A stretch of DNA of 47,306 bases, from positions 1-47,306 of the forward strand of contig CAMBSL010000010.1 in assembly GCA_945870455.1 (NCBI GenBank), in the 5' to 3' direction. Every line of letters starts with the position of its first letter. Position 1 is the first letter of the stretch. The position numbers were made by a program, and so were the translations under genes. Shown here in pieces: positions 1-7,669 of the stretch. Below the pieces are notes generated by a model. That model worked only from the letters and a program-made list of their open reading frames with translations, was not told the origin of the DNA and did not search any database. This stretch comes from Pirellula staleyi DSM 6068 (lineage in GTDB: Bacteria > Planctomycetota > Planctomycetia > Pirellulales > Pirellulaceae).

Positions 1-1
1 C

Positions 2-133
2 GAAGGCTTCAACAGTCGAATCCAATCTATCAAAAGCGCAGCTCGTGGCTTCAGGAACTTTGAAAACTATCGAACAAGGATCCTGTTCTTCTGCGGAAGA
101 CTGGAACTGATTCCCAATGTTTCTACCCATTAA
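2..133 (+). CDS. C-terminal end of an ISL3-family transposase, cut by the window edge
   Basis: The window opens inside a reading frame that runs 43 codons to a TAA stop. The translation contains EGFNSRIQSIKSAARGFRNF and continues into a short Phe/Cys/Gly-rich tail. This matches the end of ISL3 (IS204/IS1001/IS1165-type) DDE transposases, where an E-G-x-N-x-x-I-x-x-I-K segment near the last catalytic Glu is followed by A-R-G-(F/Y)-R-N. Such enzymes cut and rejoin DNA at the element's terminal repeats. The stop overlaps a small hairpin, CCCAT-TAAG-ATGGG, at about 127-140. Whether the upstream part is intact cannot be seen. I found no convincing right terminal repeat before the next gene, so this may be an old copy. 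Confidence 0.7.
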   Translation, partial: EGFNSRIQSIKSAARGFRNFENYRTRILFFCGRLELIPNVSTH

Positions 134-286
134 GATGGGAGAAGAACCAGAAAACACACGAACTACTTGCCTGAAACCAATGCAAAGCGCACAGCGGTCG
201 CTACGGGCGTGTCGCTTCATTCGCTACATTAGGGATACCGTTGCAAGATTACCACTTGTTGCTCGCCCCGAGGAGTTGTCTTCGAA

Positions 287-2566
287 ATGCTGATACGGAT
301 CGTGTTCTTCCCTGTTCTCATTCTCCAGTTCTACACACTGGTTAACTTATGTCACGCGGATACCGAGGTAGAGTTCCCCGAGGATTCAGTTGGAAGCCTT
401 TACTGTGCTCCGCCTGAAAAGGTCCGTTTCGGTGCCGAAGCTCACCTAGCGCAACACGCGCCAGAGTGGGGAATTCTCGCGGCTGCTGCCGGGAAAGTAC
501 AGCTTCCCGACGGCATGTTAATTCGACTTAGTATGCACACTGCACCGAACGATAGCAAGTTAGTCAAAGATACCAGCTGGGTTAACAACTTCCCAACTCA
601 TGCGATTCATTCTTTGCTTATCAATATACCGCTCAATGATCGCCAGTTTTCGAGGTTTGCAAACTGGACTGGACTGCAAGAACTGGTACTGAGAGATTGC
701 GAAGTAACATCAGCCATTGCGTCAGATTTGGCCAAGCTAACTCAATTGAAGAGTCTTAATCTCGCTCGGTTGCCAGCGATTGACGACGAACTCATGGCAA
801 CGGTGGCAGAGTTTCCCAATTTGCAGGAGTTCACCCTGCGCCGGGCGAAGGTAACCGATTGGGGAATGGCCCTGTTATCGCGCAGTCGTAGCCTAACGTA
901 CGTTGTGGTAGACGGTGTGGCAATCACGGACGAGGGTATCGCGTCCTTAGTGAAGCTTCCCAACCTCCTCGCGCTCAACGTATACGCAGAGGAGTCCGAC
1001 GAAGGGGAGAGCGCGTCGATCCAAAGTTCGCAAACCAAAGTTACTGATGTAGGCTTGGCCCATATCGGGAGATGCACCCAATTGGAATCGCTGAATATTC
1101 ACGGAGCCAAAGTATCGTTGGCAGGTTTACAGAGTTTGTTCGAGCGTTGTACCAAGCTGCGTTATTTGGCGTTGAGCCGGCGTGCGGTCGATGTAGGGGC
1201 GTTGGGAGCTGCAAGCAGTTTGGCACATTTGGAAACCATTCGAATCACTGGTACCGTACTGAATGATCAAGATGCTAGACATCTAAGCCAGCTTAGAAAC
1301 CTCCGCCGGGTTGTCGGCAATCTGCAAATCGGAAACGAGGGGGTTGAGCAGATCGCAGCACTGCAACATTTGGAATACTTGCATTTTTCGGGGGAAGCGA
1401 ATGATGAATGTATGCAATTCTTAGCGAGGCTGCGGAATCTTCAAGAGCTATCAGTCCAAGGAACTCAGGTCACGGATGAAGGCCTCGCATTGCTCAAAGG
1501 TTCGTCACGCCTGGAGCGAGTTCAACTCAATGGACAAGGCTTTACATCCCGATGCTTGCAAACAGCTGTAAATTGGCCAAACCTGAATAGGCTTTCTTTT
1601 TGGCACTTTGTTCCGAGGAAGGACGGGAAACTGGAGTGGAGCGAAATGTCGACGCTACCAGCCAAATTGCAATCGCTTGATTTCGCTTTTTGTCCCGAAA
1701 TTGGTGACGATCAGTTAAAGTTCATGAGTTCGCTCGCAAATTTGGAGTCTCTATCGATTCGAACTGAGGGTTTGAAGGGCATTACAGATATTGGCGCTGG
1801 CCATCTCGCTCAAGCACGTAGGCTAAAGTCTCTTACTATTCGACCGTCTTCCATTACCGATCAAGGCCTTTCGAGCTTGCAGGCGATGGAGTCCCTCGAA
1901 AATCTGGATATCACCAGCATGACAACCTCCACAGGCTTGGAGAGTTTAGGTCAACGCAAACTTCTGAAAAGTTTGGCAATCAGCTCACCCGATCTTTCCA
2001 TCAAAGATGCCGAAGGATTCCAAACGCGGCACCCACATGTTCTGCAATTTCAGTTCCATGAATGCGACTTTTCTCGAGCGGAATCCGATGTCAAGCAGGA
2101 TTTAATTCTTCGACGTGGTTCGTTGAGCAATAGAGCGAAGTTGAATGCACTAGAGGGAAAAGTCCCGCCTGCGCTCAATGCAATAGCTTGGACACCCATG
2201 CATGGCGACGTGAAACTTGAGAAGCTTCGAGGCAATGTTGTTTTGCTCGATTTTTGGGGGACATGGTGTGGTGCTTGTCTTAAGGAACTTCCCCGCATAC
2301 GCGAACTCCATGCAAAGTACCGCGAGAGGGGGTTGGTTGTTATCACAATTCATTCCACCGAAGGGGCGGACAATATGGCATCTTTTCTTAGCAAGACCCC
2401 ATTTCCCTGGCCAAATGGTTGCGATGTTAACGATCAAACTGCCTCAGCATTGGCTGTGGATCGCTGGCCATCGACATATCTGATTGACAAACAAGGAAAG
2501 CTAAGATTTGCCAATCCGCTGAACGATCAGCTTGAGGAGGCAGTCAAGTTGTTGATTGAAGATTAG
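287..2566 (+). CDS. Secreted leucine-rich-repeat protein with a C-terminal TlpA-like thioredoxin domain
   Basis: A 759-residue protein with a signal peptide (about residues 1-24, cleavage near CHA-DT). Residues about 105-600 are cysteine-poor leucine-rich repeats of the RNI/F-box type, with recurring 'L..L.+L.L..T.+TD.G+..L' units of about 24 residues. Residues about 630-759 form a TlpA/ResA-like thioredoxin domain: LLDFWGTWCGAC carries the redox pair Cys661 and Cys664, and WPSTYLID supplies the cis-proline at 728. The expected role is thiol-disulfide exchange outside the cytoplasm, with the LRR part binding a partner protein; the partner is unknown. The start has GAGGAG 14 bases upstream, which is rather far. 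Both domain types are common in planctomycetes, but a full-length LRR array joined to a thioredoxin is uncommon in other bacteria. The gene lies alone between two transposase remnants. Confidence 0.85.
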   Translation: MLIRIVFFPVLILQFYTLVNLCHADTEVEFPEDSVGSLYCAPPEKVRFGAEAHLAQHAPEWGILAAAAGKVQLPDGMLIRLSMHTAPNDSKLVKDTSWVNNFPTHAIHSLLINIPLNDRQFSRFANWTGLQELVLRDCEVTSAIASDLAKLTQLKSLNLARLPAIDDELMATVAEFPNLQEFTLRRAKVTDWGMALLSRSRSLTYVVVDGVAITDEGIASLVKLPNLLALNVYAEESDEGESASIQSSQTKVTDVGLAHIGRCTQLESLNIHGAKVSLAGLQSLFERCTKLRYLALSRRAVDVGALGAASSLAHLETIRITGTVLNDQDARHLSQLRNLRRVVGNLQIGNEGVEQIAALQHLEYLHFSGEANDECMQFLARLRNLQELSVQGTQVTDEGLALLKGSSRLERVQLNGQGFTSRCLQTAVNWPNLNRLSFWHFVPRKDGKLEWSEMSTLPAKLQSLDFAFCPEIGDDQLKFMSSLANLESLSIRTEGLKGITDIGAGHLAQARRLKSLTIRPSSITDQGLSSLQAMESLENLDITSMTTSTGLESLGQRKLLKSLAISSPDLSIKDAEGFQTRHPHVLQFQFHECDFSRAESDVKQDLILRRGSLSNRAKLNALEGKVPPALNAIAWTPMHGDVKLEKLRGNVVLLDFWGTWCGACLKELPRIRELHAKYRERGLVVITIHSTEGADNMASFLSKTPFPWPNGCDVNDQTASALAVDRWPSTYLIDKQGKLRFANPLNDQLEEAVKLLIED

Positions 2567-3218
2567 TGCCTAGTAGCCTTCTCCCCTATCAACGCTTCAA
2601 CGCAACGTTTGCCAAGTTTGTAACGAGTATCACATTGCGAGCAGCGTGAGATTCTCTAGGGACGCCCCCGCTCGTCGTCACCGCTGCCAAGTTTTGAAGT
2701 TGCGCAGATTATGCCTGAAAGGCCGACGCATCCCTAGCGGTGGCCGAAAGGACGCGGTGCGACGCCCAATCGAGACGAGGCCCGATATCCTTCGCTGAAA
2801 GACACTGACACAAGAACTGATGCCCAAAGAGATTTGGGCACTAATCCTCAGTTACAACCTGATTCCTGCCATGATCGCTCAATCAGCGTTGAAGAATGGA
2901 ATCGAACCAAGGAACATCAGCTTCAAAGGCGGAATGCAAACTCTCATTGCATTTTAGCCGCGGCATAACGAAGGTTAGCAAGATTGGCCAGGGCGCCTCG
3001 GCAATCATCCGCTTTTTTGAATTCGCTCCGGTTTGACACGCCGGAGCATCGAGGGCAGGAACTCGTTGCGGTCACCCTGGTCGTTCTTGCCAAACTGCGC
3101 GGTCGCGTAGCACCATTCGTAGCACACAAAGTATGCTGCGAACATTGGGCCCAAGTTCGCGAAGACAAGGCCGTCTCCGACGCGATGACCGCCGCGAAAA
3201 ACGGGCTTGCCAAACCTG
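2567..3218. other. Gap between the LRR-thioredoxin gene and the glycosylase gene; holds a transposase remnant
   Basis: Only the IS4-type fragment at 2799-2957 is recognisable. From 2567 to 2798 I see no gene or clear hairpin. From 2958 to 3218 a 76-codon minus-strand frame (3005-3235) starts inside the end of the glycosylase gene. It has no ribosome binding site and no motif I recognise, so I do not call it. The other frames here overlap one another with equal length, as in non-coding DNA. Confidence 0.5.
2799..2957 (+). pseudogene. Fragment of an IS4-family transposase C-terminus
   Basis: An open stretch of about 52 codons closes at TAG (2955-2957). It translates to TLTQELMPKEIWALILSYNL followed by IPAMIAQSALKNGIEPRNIS and FKGGMQTLIAF. 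This is the conserved end of IS4-type transposases: the 'K-E-x-W-x-x-x-L-x-Y-N-L-(I/V)-R' helix after the catalytic Glu, then 'P-R-x-(I/L)-S-F-K-G-x-x-Q-T-L'. A TGA lies just upstream in frame (2796-2798) and nothing further upstream resembles the rest of the enzyme, so the gene is a remnant. No terminal inverted repeats were found. Confidence 0.75.
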
Positions 3219-3953
3219 CTACCAAATACCTGCATCTTGCAGTTGCTTGGTGGCTTGCCCCGACCAATCGCGGTTGGCTGCGGGCGATGCGGGACTCGGG
3301 TGCAATATTTTGCAAACCGTCGTATCCTTTAATTGTTGGTGAGAGTCGCAAACGCGTTTCAAGCATGCTTGCGCATAGGCGCCCACTCCAACTGCGAACT
3401 CGGGTTTTATCAATAGCAACGACTGTTGCAAGTGGCGATCACACAACGCGTCCATCAGACCCGTTTCGTTCGCCGAGAGTTTGTCGGGAGTCACGTTCCT
3501 CGCCCCTTCGTCCATGAAGACAAGCGGGCAGTAATTCGAAACGAAATGCTCTGCGAAGAAGTCGATAGGATTGGGATAACGCTGTGAAAAGAGCCCCCAG
3601 AGACGCTTGCCGGAGACCTCGCTCCGTTGGCACGCAAAGCCCTCAATGGGCCTTTTGGGATGTTCCACGGACGGCTTATCGATTCGGGTTTCAATTTTTA
3701 GATAGTTTCGAACGGCATCGATTTCGCCGAACGGCACACCGGTTTGAGCCATCCCCCAAGGGCCTGGGTTCATGCCCAACAAGTAGACGCGGCAAGGGCT
3801 GTGCGCGTAGGTGCTCAAGTATTTCTCATGAGCCAACCAAGCGTAATGCAACGGATTGTAGACACAGGCGACCGGTGCCGAGAAGTGGAGCATGTCGAGC
3901 TCAGCTCGAAGCTGTCGTGCGGCTGCTACGAGCCCTTTTGCGGTTTTGTTCAT
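3219..3953 (-). CDS. SMUG1-type uracil-DNA glycosylase
   Basis: A 244-residue cytosolic protein of the uracil-DNA glycosylase superfamily, closest to single-strand-selective monofunctional glycosylases (SMUG1). It should remove uracil and oxidised pyrimidines such as 5-hydroxymethyluracil from DNA, starting base-excision repair. The first active-site motif, GMNPGPWGMAQTGVPFG (residues 60-76), includes the Asn62 expected in SMUG1 and the long water-activation loop. The second motif, HPSPASPAANRDW (from about residue 218), supplies the catalytic His and the DNA-intercalating loop. Length and motif spacing fit animal and bacterial SMUG1 enzymes. The gene stands alone, facing away from the porin region. 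SMUG1 is patchy in bacteria but known in planctomycetes and some Geobacter, so transfer is possible but not shown here. Confidence 0.9.
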   Translation of the reverse strand: MNKTAKGLVAAARQLRAELDMLHFSAPVACVYNPLHYAWLAHEKYLSTYAHSPCRVYLLGMNPGPWGMAQTGVPFGEIDAVRNYLKIETRIDKPSVEHPKRPIEGFACQRSEVSGKRLWGLFSQRYPNPIDFFAEHFVSNYCPLVFMDEGARNVTPDKLSANETGLMDALCDRHLQQSLLLIKPEFAVGVGAYAQACLKRVCDSHQQLKDTTVCKILHPSPASPAANRDWSGQATKQLQDAGIW

Positions 3954-3984
3954 GGATGCATTGTAAAAAGCCGGCGTTCATTTG

Positions 3985-4465
3985 GCGAAAGGCGACGATA
4001 ATTAATTCACGTCAGTTTGAAATCCCGACGCGTTAGCGAGGTGCCGACTGCAATTCCTCGCTTACGGACTCGTTGCTTTAATAGACTGTGACACGGGGTA
4101 TTCGAAAGTGGAATGGGCGCGCTCGCCCATGGATTCACGAGCGAGCGCGTGACACCCGATGGTAACCCGACGCGTTAGCGAGGGACCCGCGAAATTGTCC
4201 CTCGCTTACGGGATTGTTGATTAAATAGATTTGCCGTTAGGCAAACCGGTAGGACGGCCTTTCCAGGCCGTCGCGAGCATTTACGCTGCTTTCGACGGCC
4301 TGGAAAGGCCGTCCTACAAAGCAACTGAACAGTATCATTGCATTAAAGCAACAAGCCGGTTAGCGAGGAATTTCATTGCCGGCTCCTCGCTTACGCGTCG
4401 GGTTACCATTGCCTAACCGACGGAGAACGCGTTCTCGCGCGGAGCGAAAGGCGACGATAATTAAT
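3985..4465. repeat. Cluster of short palindromic intergenic repeats
   Basis: Three related repeats of about 60 bases lie at 4022-4083, 4163-4229 (both plus) and 4342-4407 (inverted). Each pairs a GCGTTAGCGAGG-like arm with a CCTCGCTTACG arm. Between the second and third lies a perfect 25-bp inverted repeat with arms 4249-4273 and 4293-4317, itself bounded by GTAG and CTAC. A 22-base sequence containing AAAGGCGACGATAATTAAT occurs identically at 3985-4006 and 4444-4465 and brackets the cluster. No gene is visible from 3954 to 4533. This composition suggests REP/BIME-like elements. The role is unknown. Confidence 0.8.
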
Positions 4466-4533
4466 GGGTCGATTCTAAGCCGAGTCCGTTTGGGGGGATA
4501 CGGCAGGCGGGGATACTCAACCACCAAACAAAA

Positions 4534-4557
4534 ACACCCTGCCAATTGGCAGGGTGT
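4534..4557 (-). terminator. Rho-independent terminator of the porin gene
   Basis: A perfect 10-bp stem, ACACCCTGCC / GGCAGGGTGT, with an AATT loop. Read on the minus strand it is followed by a T-rich run (TTTTTGTTTGG). It lies 35 bases after the porin stop codon. Confidence 0.9.
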
Positions 4558-4591
4558 CTTCTGTGTTTAGATCCGCCTATCCCTATTCCGA

Positions 4592-5992
4592 CTAGAACGT
4601 AAAGACCATGTCTCCACCGCATGCGACTTGGCTCGATGCGTTGTTTTCATTGAATCCGAAGCGTTGACGATCCCAGACCCAACGGGCTTCAGGGCGGAGC
4701 ACTAGGTTCGAATTGACCTTGTAGTTGATGCCCGCGGTGTAGTTGAAGTTGTCGTCGTTCCTGACGTTGTTAAAGGCCGCACCGCTGAAATTAAACCACT
4801 CAAAACGATTTCCAATCGAAACGCAATCGTTTACCTTGTAGATTAGGTAATTGATGTTTCCAAAAGTATTACGAAACGTACCACCCGCGTTCGTGTGTGT
4901 GTACAAAACGTCTGTTTGCGATATGTACGTCAGCTTCTCCGTTAGATTGGCTGTCAATATCACGTTTTGAACTCCGCCATTTTCGCCAACGGCACCCGCA
5001 TTGCGGTCACCGAACCGGCCAAGAACCGTTGTGTACAACAGCGTGAACGTGTCGTTCAACTTCTTCTTGAAACCGCCGATGTAAGCGTCGCCGTTATCTT
5101 CAAAGCCGCTGTCCCAACCCATGACATACCCATTGTACAACTGAGTGTCCGCGTCAACATTGTAGGTTGTCAAAGCACCCGTGTGGGTGAACGGCTCCGC
5201 GTTGTAGAAGGTGAACTGACGACTGTAGAAGAAGTTGCCGGTCGATTGAACGACTTCGTTACCAACGATGGTAAAGAAGTGCCCGACCTTGACCGACAAA
5301 TCTCCGACTGCAACTTCGCCATACAACTGCGGGATCGCGTGCCCGTAGGCTCCCCCATTGTCCCAATTGTTGTCCCATTGCGACGGATTTGCGACACCAA
5401 ATGCCTGCGTGTCCGGAGCATCTGTACCGTAGACGTAATCGATGCGTCCGCCGAAACCGACGCCATCGCTACCGTCCGCTATTTTTTCAGCGAAGAGCCA
5501 TTGTTGGCCGAGTTGAACGCGACCATCATAGTTATTGAAGCTGAAATAGTTGTTGCGATCGTGATATCCAACACTCGTCCATCCGCCGACGGTGACTCCG
5601 GCGATTCCATTCGGTGCAAGTTTCCACGGATCTCCCAAGTTGCATCCGCCACCTAGCAAGCCAAGCCCGAGTAAACCGCCCGCGCCGCAACCGCCGTTGC
5701 AACTAGACGCGGCACAACCGCAGCTGGCCATACTATCGCAACTGCTGCCTTTCCCGTCGCAAATCGCAGCAACGTCGCAAGCCGGACTACCGGCAGAGCA
5801 ATCCGAAGCCGGTTTCGCGGCGTCACTGGCTGCTGCAATGGGTGCTGGAGCTTGCGTAGCCGCACCATCTTGGTAACTGTAGTAGGAAGCTGGGTAATAC
5901 TTTGGGGCGGTTCGGTTCGTTTGACCGAAGGCCGTTCCCGCGAAGCAGGCGCCTGCAATCATTGCACTCAGCGCAAGTTTGCTTAATTTCAT
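4592..5992 (-). CDS. BBP2-family outer-membrane beta-barrel porin with a Cys-rich N-terminal segment
   Basis: I start the protein (466 residues) at the ATG at 5992: it begins MKLSKLALSAMIAGACFAG, a clear signal peptide, and AGGAG lies 10 bases upstream. An in-frame extension to 6031 would place 13 charged residues before the signal. After the signal comes a low-complexity segment (about residues 45-115) with nine cysteines and runs of Gly/Leu. From about residue 120 to the end, alternating aromatic beta-strands (WTSVGYHDRNNYFSFNNYDG, FGGRIDYVYGTDAPD) and a final F-T-F fit the BBP2/OmpL-like putative porin family, which forms diffusion channels in the outer membrane. A strong terminator follows. 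Substrate is unknown. The Cys-rich stretch is not part of the usual BBP2 barrel and could be cross-linked to the cell envelope (inference). Confidence 0.85.
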   Translation of the reverse strand: MKLSKLALSAMIAGACFAGTAFGQTNRTAPKYYPASYYSYQDGAATQAPAPIAAASDAAKPASDCSAGSPACDVAAICDGKGSSCDSMASCGCAASSCNGGCGAGGLLGLGLLGGGCNLGDPWKLAPNGIAGVTVGGWTSVGYHDRNNYFSFNNYDGRVQLGQQWLFAEKIADGSDGVGFGGRIDYVYGTDAPDTQAFGVANPSQWDNNWDNGGAYGHAIPQLYGEVAVGDLSVKVGHFFTIVGNEVVQSTGNFFYSRQFTFYNAEPFTHTGALTTYNVDADTQLYNGYVMGWDSGFEDNGDAYIGGFKKKLNDTFTLLYTTVLGRFGDRNAGAVGENGGVQNVILTANLTEKLTYISQTDVLYTHTNAGGTFRNTFGNINYLIYKVNDCVSIGNRFEWFNFSGAAFNNVRNDDNFNYTAGINYKVNSNLVLRPEARWVWDRQRFGFNENNASSQVACGGDMVFTF

Positions 5993-6094
5993 AGTTCTGG
6001 AACTCCTATCCTGAACAAGGGTGGAACGCATTAGCGTTTTTAAAACGGCCTAAACACAAAGGCCTATTCCATTTTGTGGCGGGCACGGATTGTC

Positions 6095-6115
6095 AGAGGG
6101 GCATTCTGCCCCTCT
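6095..6115. repeat. Strong hairpin in the divergent porin/dehydrogenase spacer
   Basis: AGAGGGGCA pairs perfectly with TGCCCCTCT across a 3-base loop. It lies about 100 bases upstream of the porin start. It has no T-run on either side, so it is not a typical terminator; it may act in the porin leader or be a repeat. Apart from it I see nothing in 5993-6345. Confidence 0.5.
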
Positions 6116-6345
6116 ATTGGGAGAGGTTTCTGGTCCATCCATGAATGCTACACACCAAAGTTTATCGGAGGAGTAACTGCAAAAAATTAGGCTAAGGAAG
6201 TTTGCTCCCAAGACAAGTGCAGTCGAAATGGGGGAAAGTGGTAAACTATTCCGAATACATTAAGATTATCGAAGCCGGTTGCCCGGAGGGGATAATCGCA
6301 CGAGATGAAGATAGCGATGCTGTTCAAAATGAAAACAATCGATTT

Positions 6346-7536
6346 ATGCAGGAATTTGACTACCAACTTCGTCCAAGAATCATCTTTGGTCCACACACGG
6401 TGCAACGCCTTGGGAGCCTAGCAAGAGAACTAGGTTGTGCGCGTGCGTTGGTTGTCAGCGACCCTGGCGTAGTGAATGCAGGCATTTATTCATTCGGCAT
6501 GGAAAGCCTGCGCAGTGTCGGAGTCGAAGTCCTAGGGTTTCATGATTTAGCCGAGAATCCAAATACCCATCATGTGGACTTAGGTGTGCAATGTGCTAAA
6601 GAATTTCAACCTGACTTGCTGGTTGGACTCGGAGGTGGTTCGAGCATGGATTGTGCGAAAGGAATCAATTTCCTTTACTCGTGCGGTGGCCGTATGAGCG
6701 ACTATTGGGGGGTCGGCAAAGCGACACACCCGATGCTTCCGATGATAGCAATTCCTACGACTTCGGGGACTGGGAGTGAGACTCAGTCCTTTGCATTGAT
6801 CAGCGATTCGGAAACGCATGTGAAAATGGCGTGCGGAGATCCCAAAGCGGCCTGTCGGGTCGCAATTCTAGACCCTGCGTTAACCCTGACACAACCCAAC
6901 TCGGTAACGGCATTGACTGGGATTGATGCTATGACGCACGCTTTGGAAACGTTTGTTTGCAACAAGCGCACGCCAATCTCGGAATGCTATTCGCGTGAAG
7001 CCTGGCAATTGCTCTCGCGCAGCTTTTCGCACGTTCTTGAAACAGGGGACGATGTCAACGCACGAGGACGAATGCAATTGGGAGCGTGCTTCGCCGGAAT
7101 GGCCATCGAAGCGTCGATGTTGGGTGCAGCTCATGCACTTGCTAACCCGCTAACCGCCATGCTGGGAGTTGCACACGGGCAGGCGGTCGGCCTGATGATG
7201 CCGCACGTCATTCGTTTCAACAGTGCGGTCGTCGAAAAACGATATGCCGAACTTGCGTCTTTACTGCCACATGACAAGTCCAGAACGACACAAAAGGCTT
7301 CGGATCGAGTGGCTGAAGTGTTCCAGGGTTGGATGCAAGAAGCCAAGTTAGCAACGTCGTTGGAGGGATTACCTCAGTGGCCGAGCCAATCGAAAGCAAA
7401 CGCAGAGGATACGCAATTGCTTTTGGGACAGCTTGCGGACTCCGCTACAAAACAGTGGACCGCTTCGTTTAATCCTCGGCCAGCCTCGCAGCCGGACATG
7501 TTGCAAATCTACCAAACTGCGTTGAAGTCCGAGTAG
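6346..7536 (+). CDS. Iron-containing alcohol dehydrogenase
   Basis: A 396-residue group III (iron-dependent) alcohol dehydrogenase that should interconvert alcohols and aldehydes with NAD(P)H in the cytoplasm. I start at the ATG at 6346. The frame stays open to a TTG at 6202, but the extra 48 residues look unlike the family, and with the 6346 start the metal ligands fall at Asp194, His198, His263 and His277, matching the canonical spacing. Nucleotide-binding GLGGGSSMD is at residues 94-102 and the family signature around IPTTSGTGSE follows. The ribosome binding site is weak, so the exact start is uncertain. The gene stands alone and converges on the sialate esterase. Substrate cannot be predicted; acetaldehyde or lactaldehyde are possible. 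Confidence 0.88.
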   Translation: MQEFDYQLRPRIIFGPHTVQRLGSLARELGCARALVVSDPGVVNAGIYSFGMESLRSVGVEVLGFHDLAENPNTHHVDLGVQCAKEFQPDLLVGLGGGSSMDCAKGINFLYSCGGRMSDYWGVGKATHPMLPMIAIPTTSGTGSETQSFALISDSETHVKMACGDPKAACRVAILDPALTLTQPNSVTALTGIDAMTHALETFVCNKRTPISECYSREAWQLLSRSFSHVLETGDDVNARGRMQLGACFAGMAIEASMLGAAHALANPLTAMLGVAHGQAVGLMMPHVIRFNSAVVEKRYAELASLLPHDKSRTTQKASDRVAEVFQGWMQEAKLATSLEGLPQWPSQSKANAEDTQLLLGQLADSATKQWTASFNPRPASQPDMLQIYQTALKSE

Positions 7537-7569
7537 GTCGCACCTGCCGGGTGCGACCATCGGATTCTC

Positions 7570-7659
7570 GTAGGACAGGCTGCTAGGGCTGTCCATGAAA
7601 AACAACTCTGTCAGCGCTGCTAGCCTGTCCATAAAAAACAGGCTAGCAGCCTGTTCTAC
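7570..7659. repeat. Nested inverted repeat between convergent genes
   Basis: An outer pair, GTAGGACAGGCTGCTAG (7570-7586) and CTAGCAGCCTGTTCTAC (7643-7659), encloses further complementary copies of the same GCTGCTAGCCTGT word. It may stop transcription from both the dehydrogenase and esterase genes. It belongs to the GTAG...CTAC group seen elsewhere in the window. Confidence 0.75.
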
Positions 7660-7669
7660 GACGCTCGCC

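Noticed and set aside
2984-4036. Several overlapping plus-strand frames (up to 177 codons) opposite the glycosylase gene
   Set aside because: They are mutually overlapping, Arg/Ser/Cys-rich, and opposite a gene with both SMUG1 motifs intact.
4967-5656. Long plus-strand frame (229 codons) antisense to the porin gene
   Set aside because: It lies wholly within the porin, has no ribosome binding site and no recognisable motif; the porin frame has signal peptide, domain and terminator.
6202-6345. Longer N-terminus of the alcohol dehydrogenase from a TTG
   Set aside because: The extra 48 residues are unlike the family, and the metal-ligand numbering matches the canonical positions only with the 6346 start.
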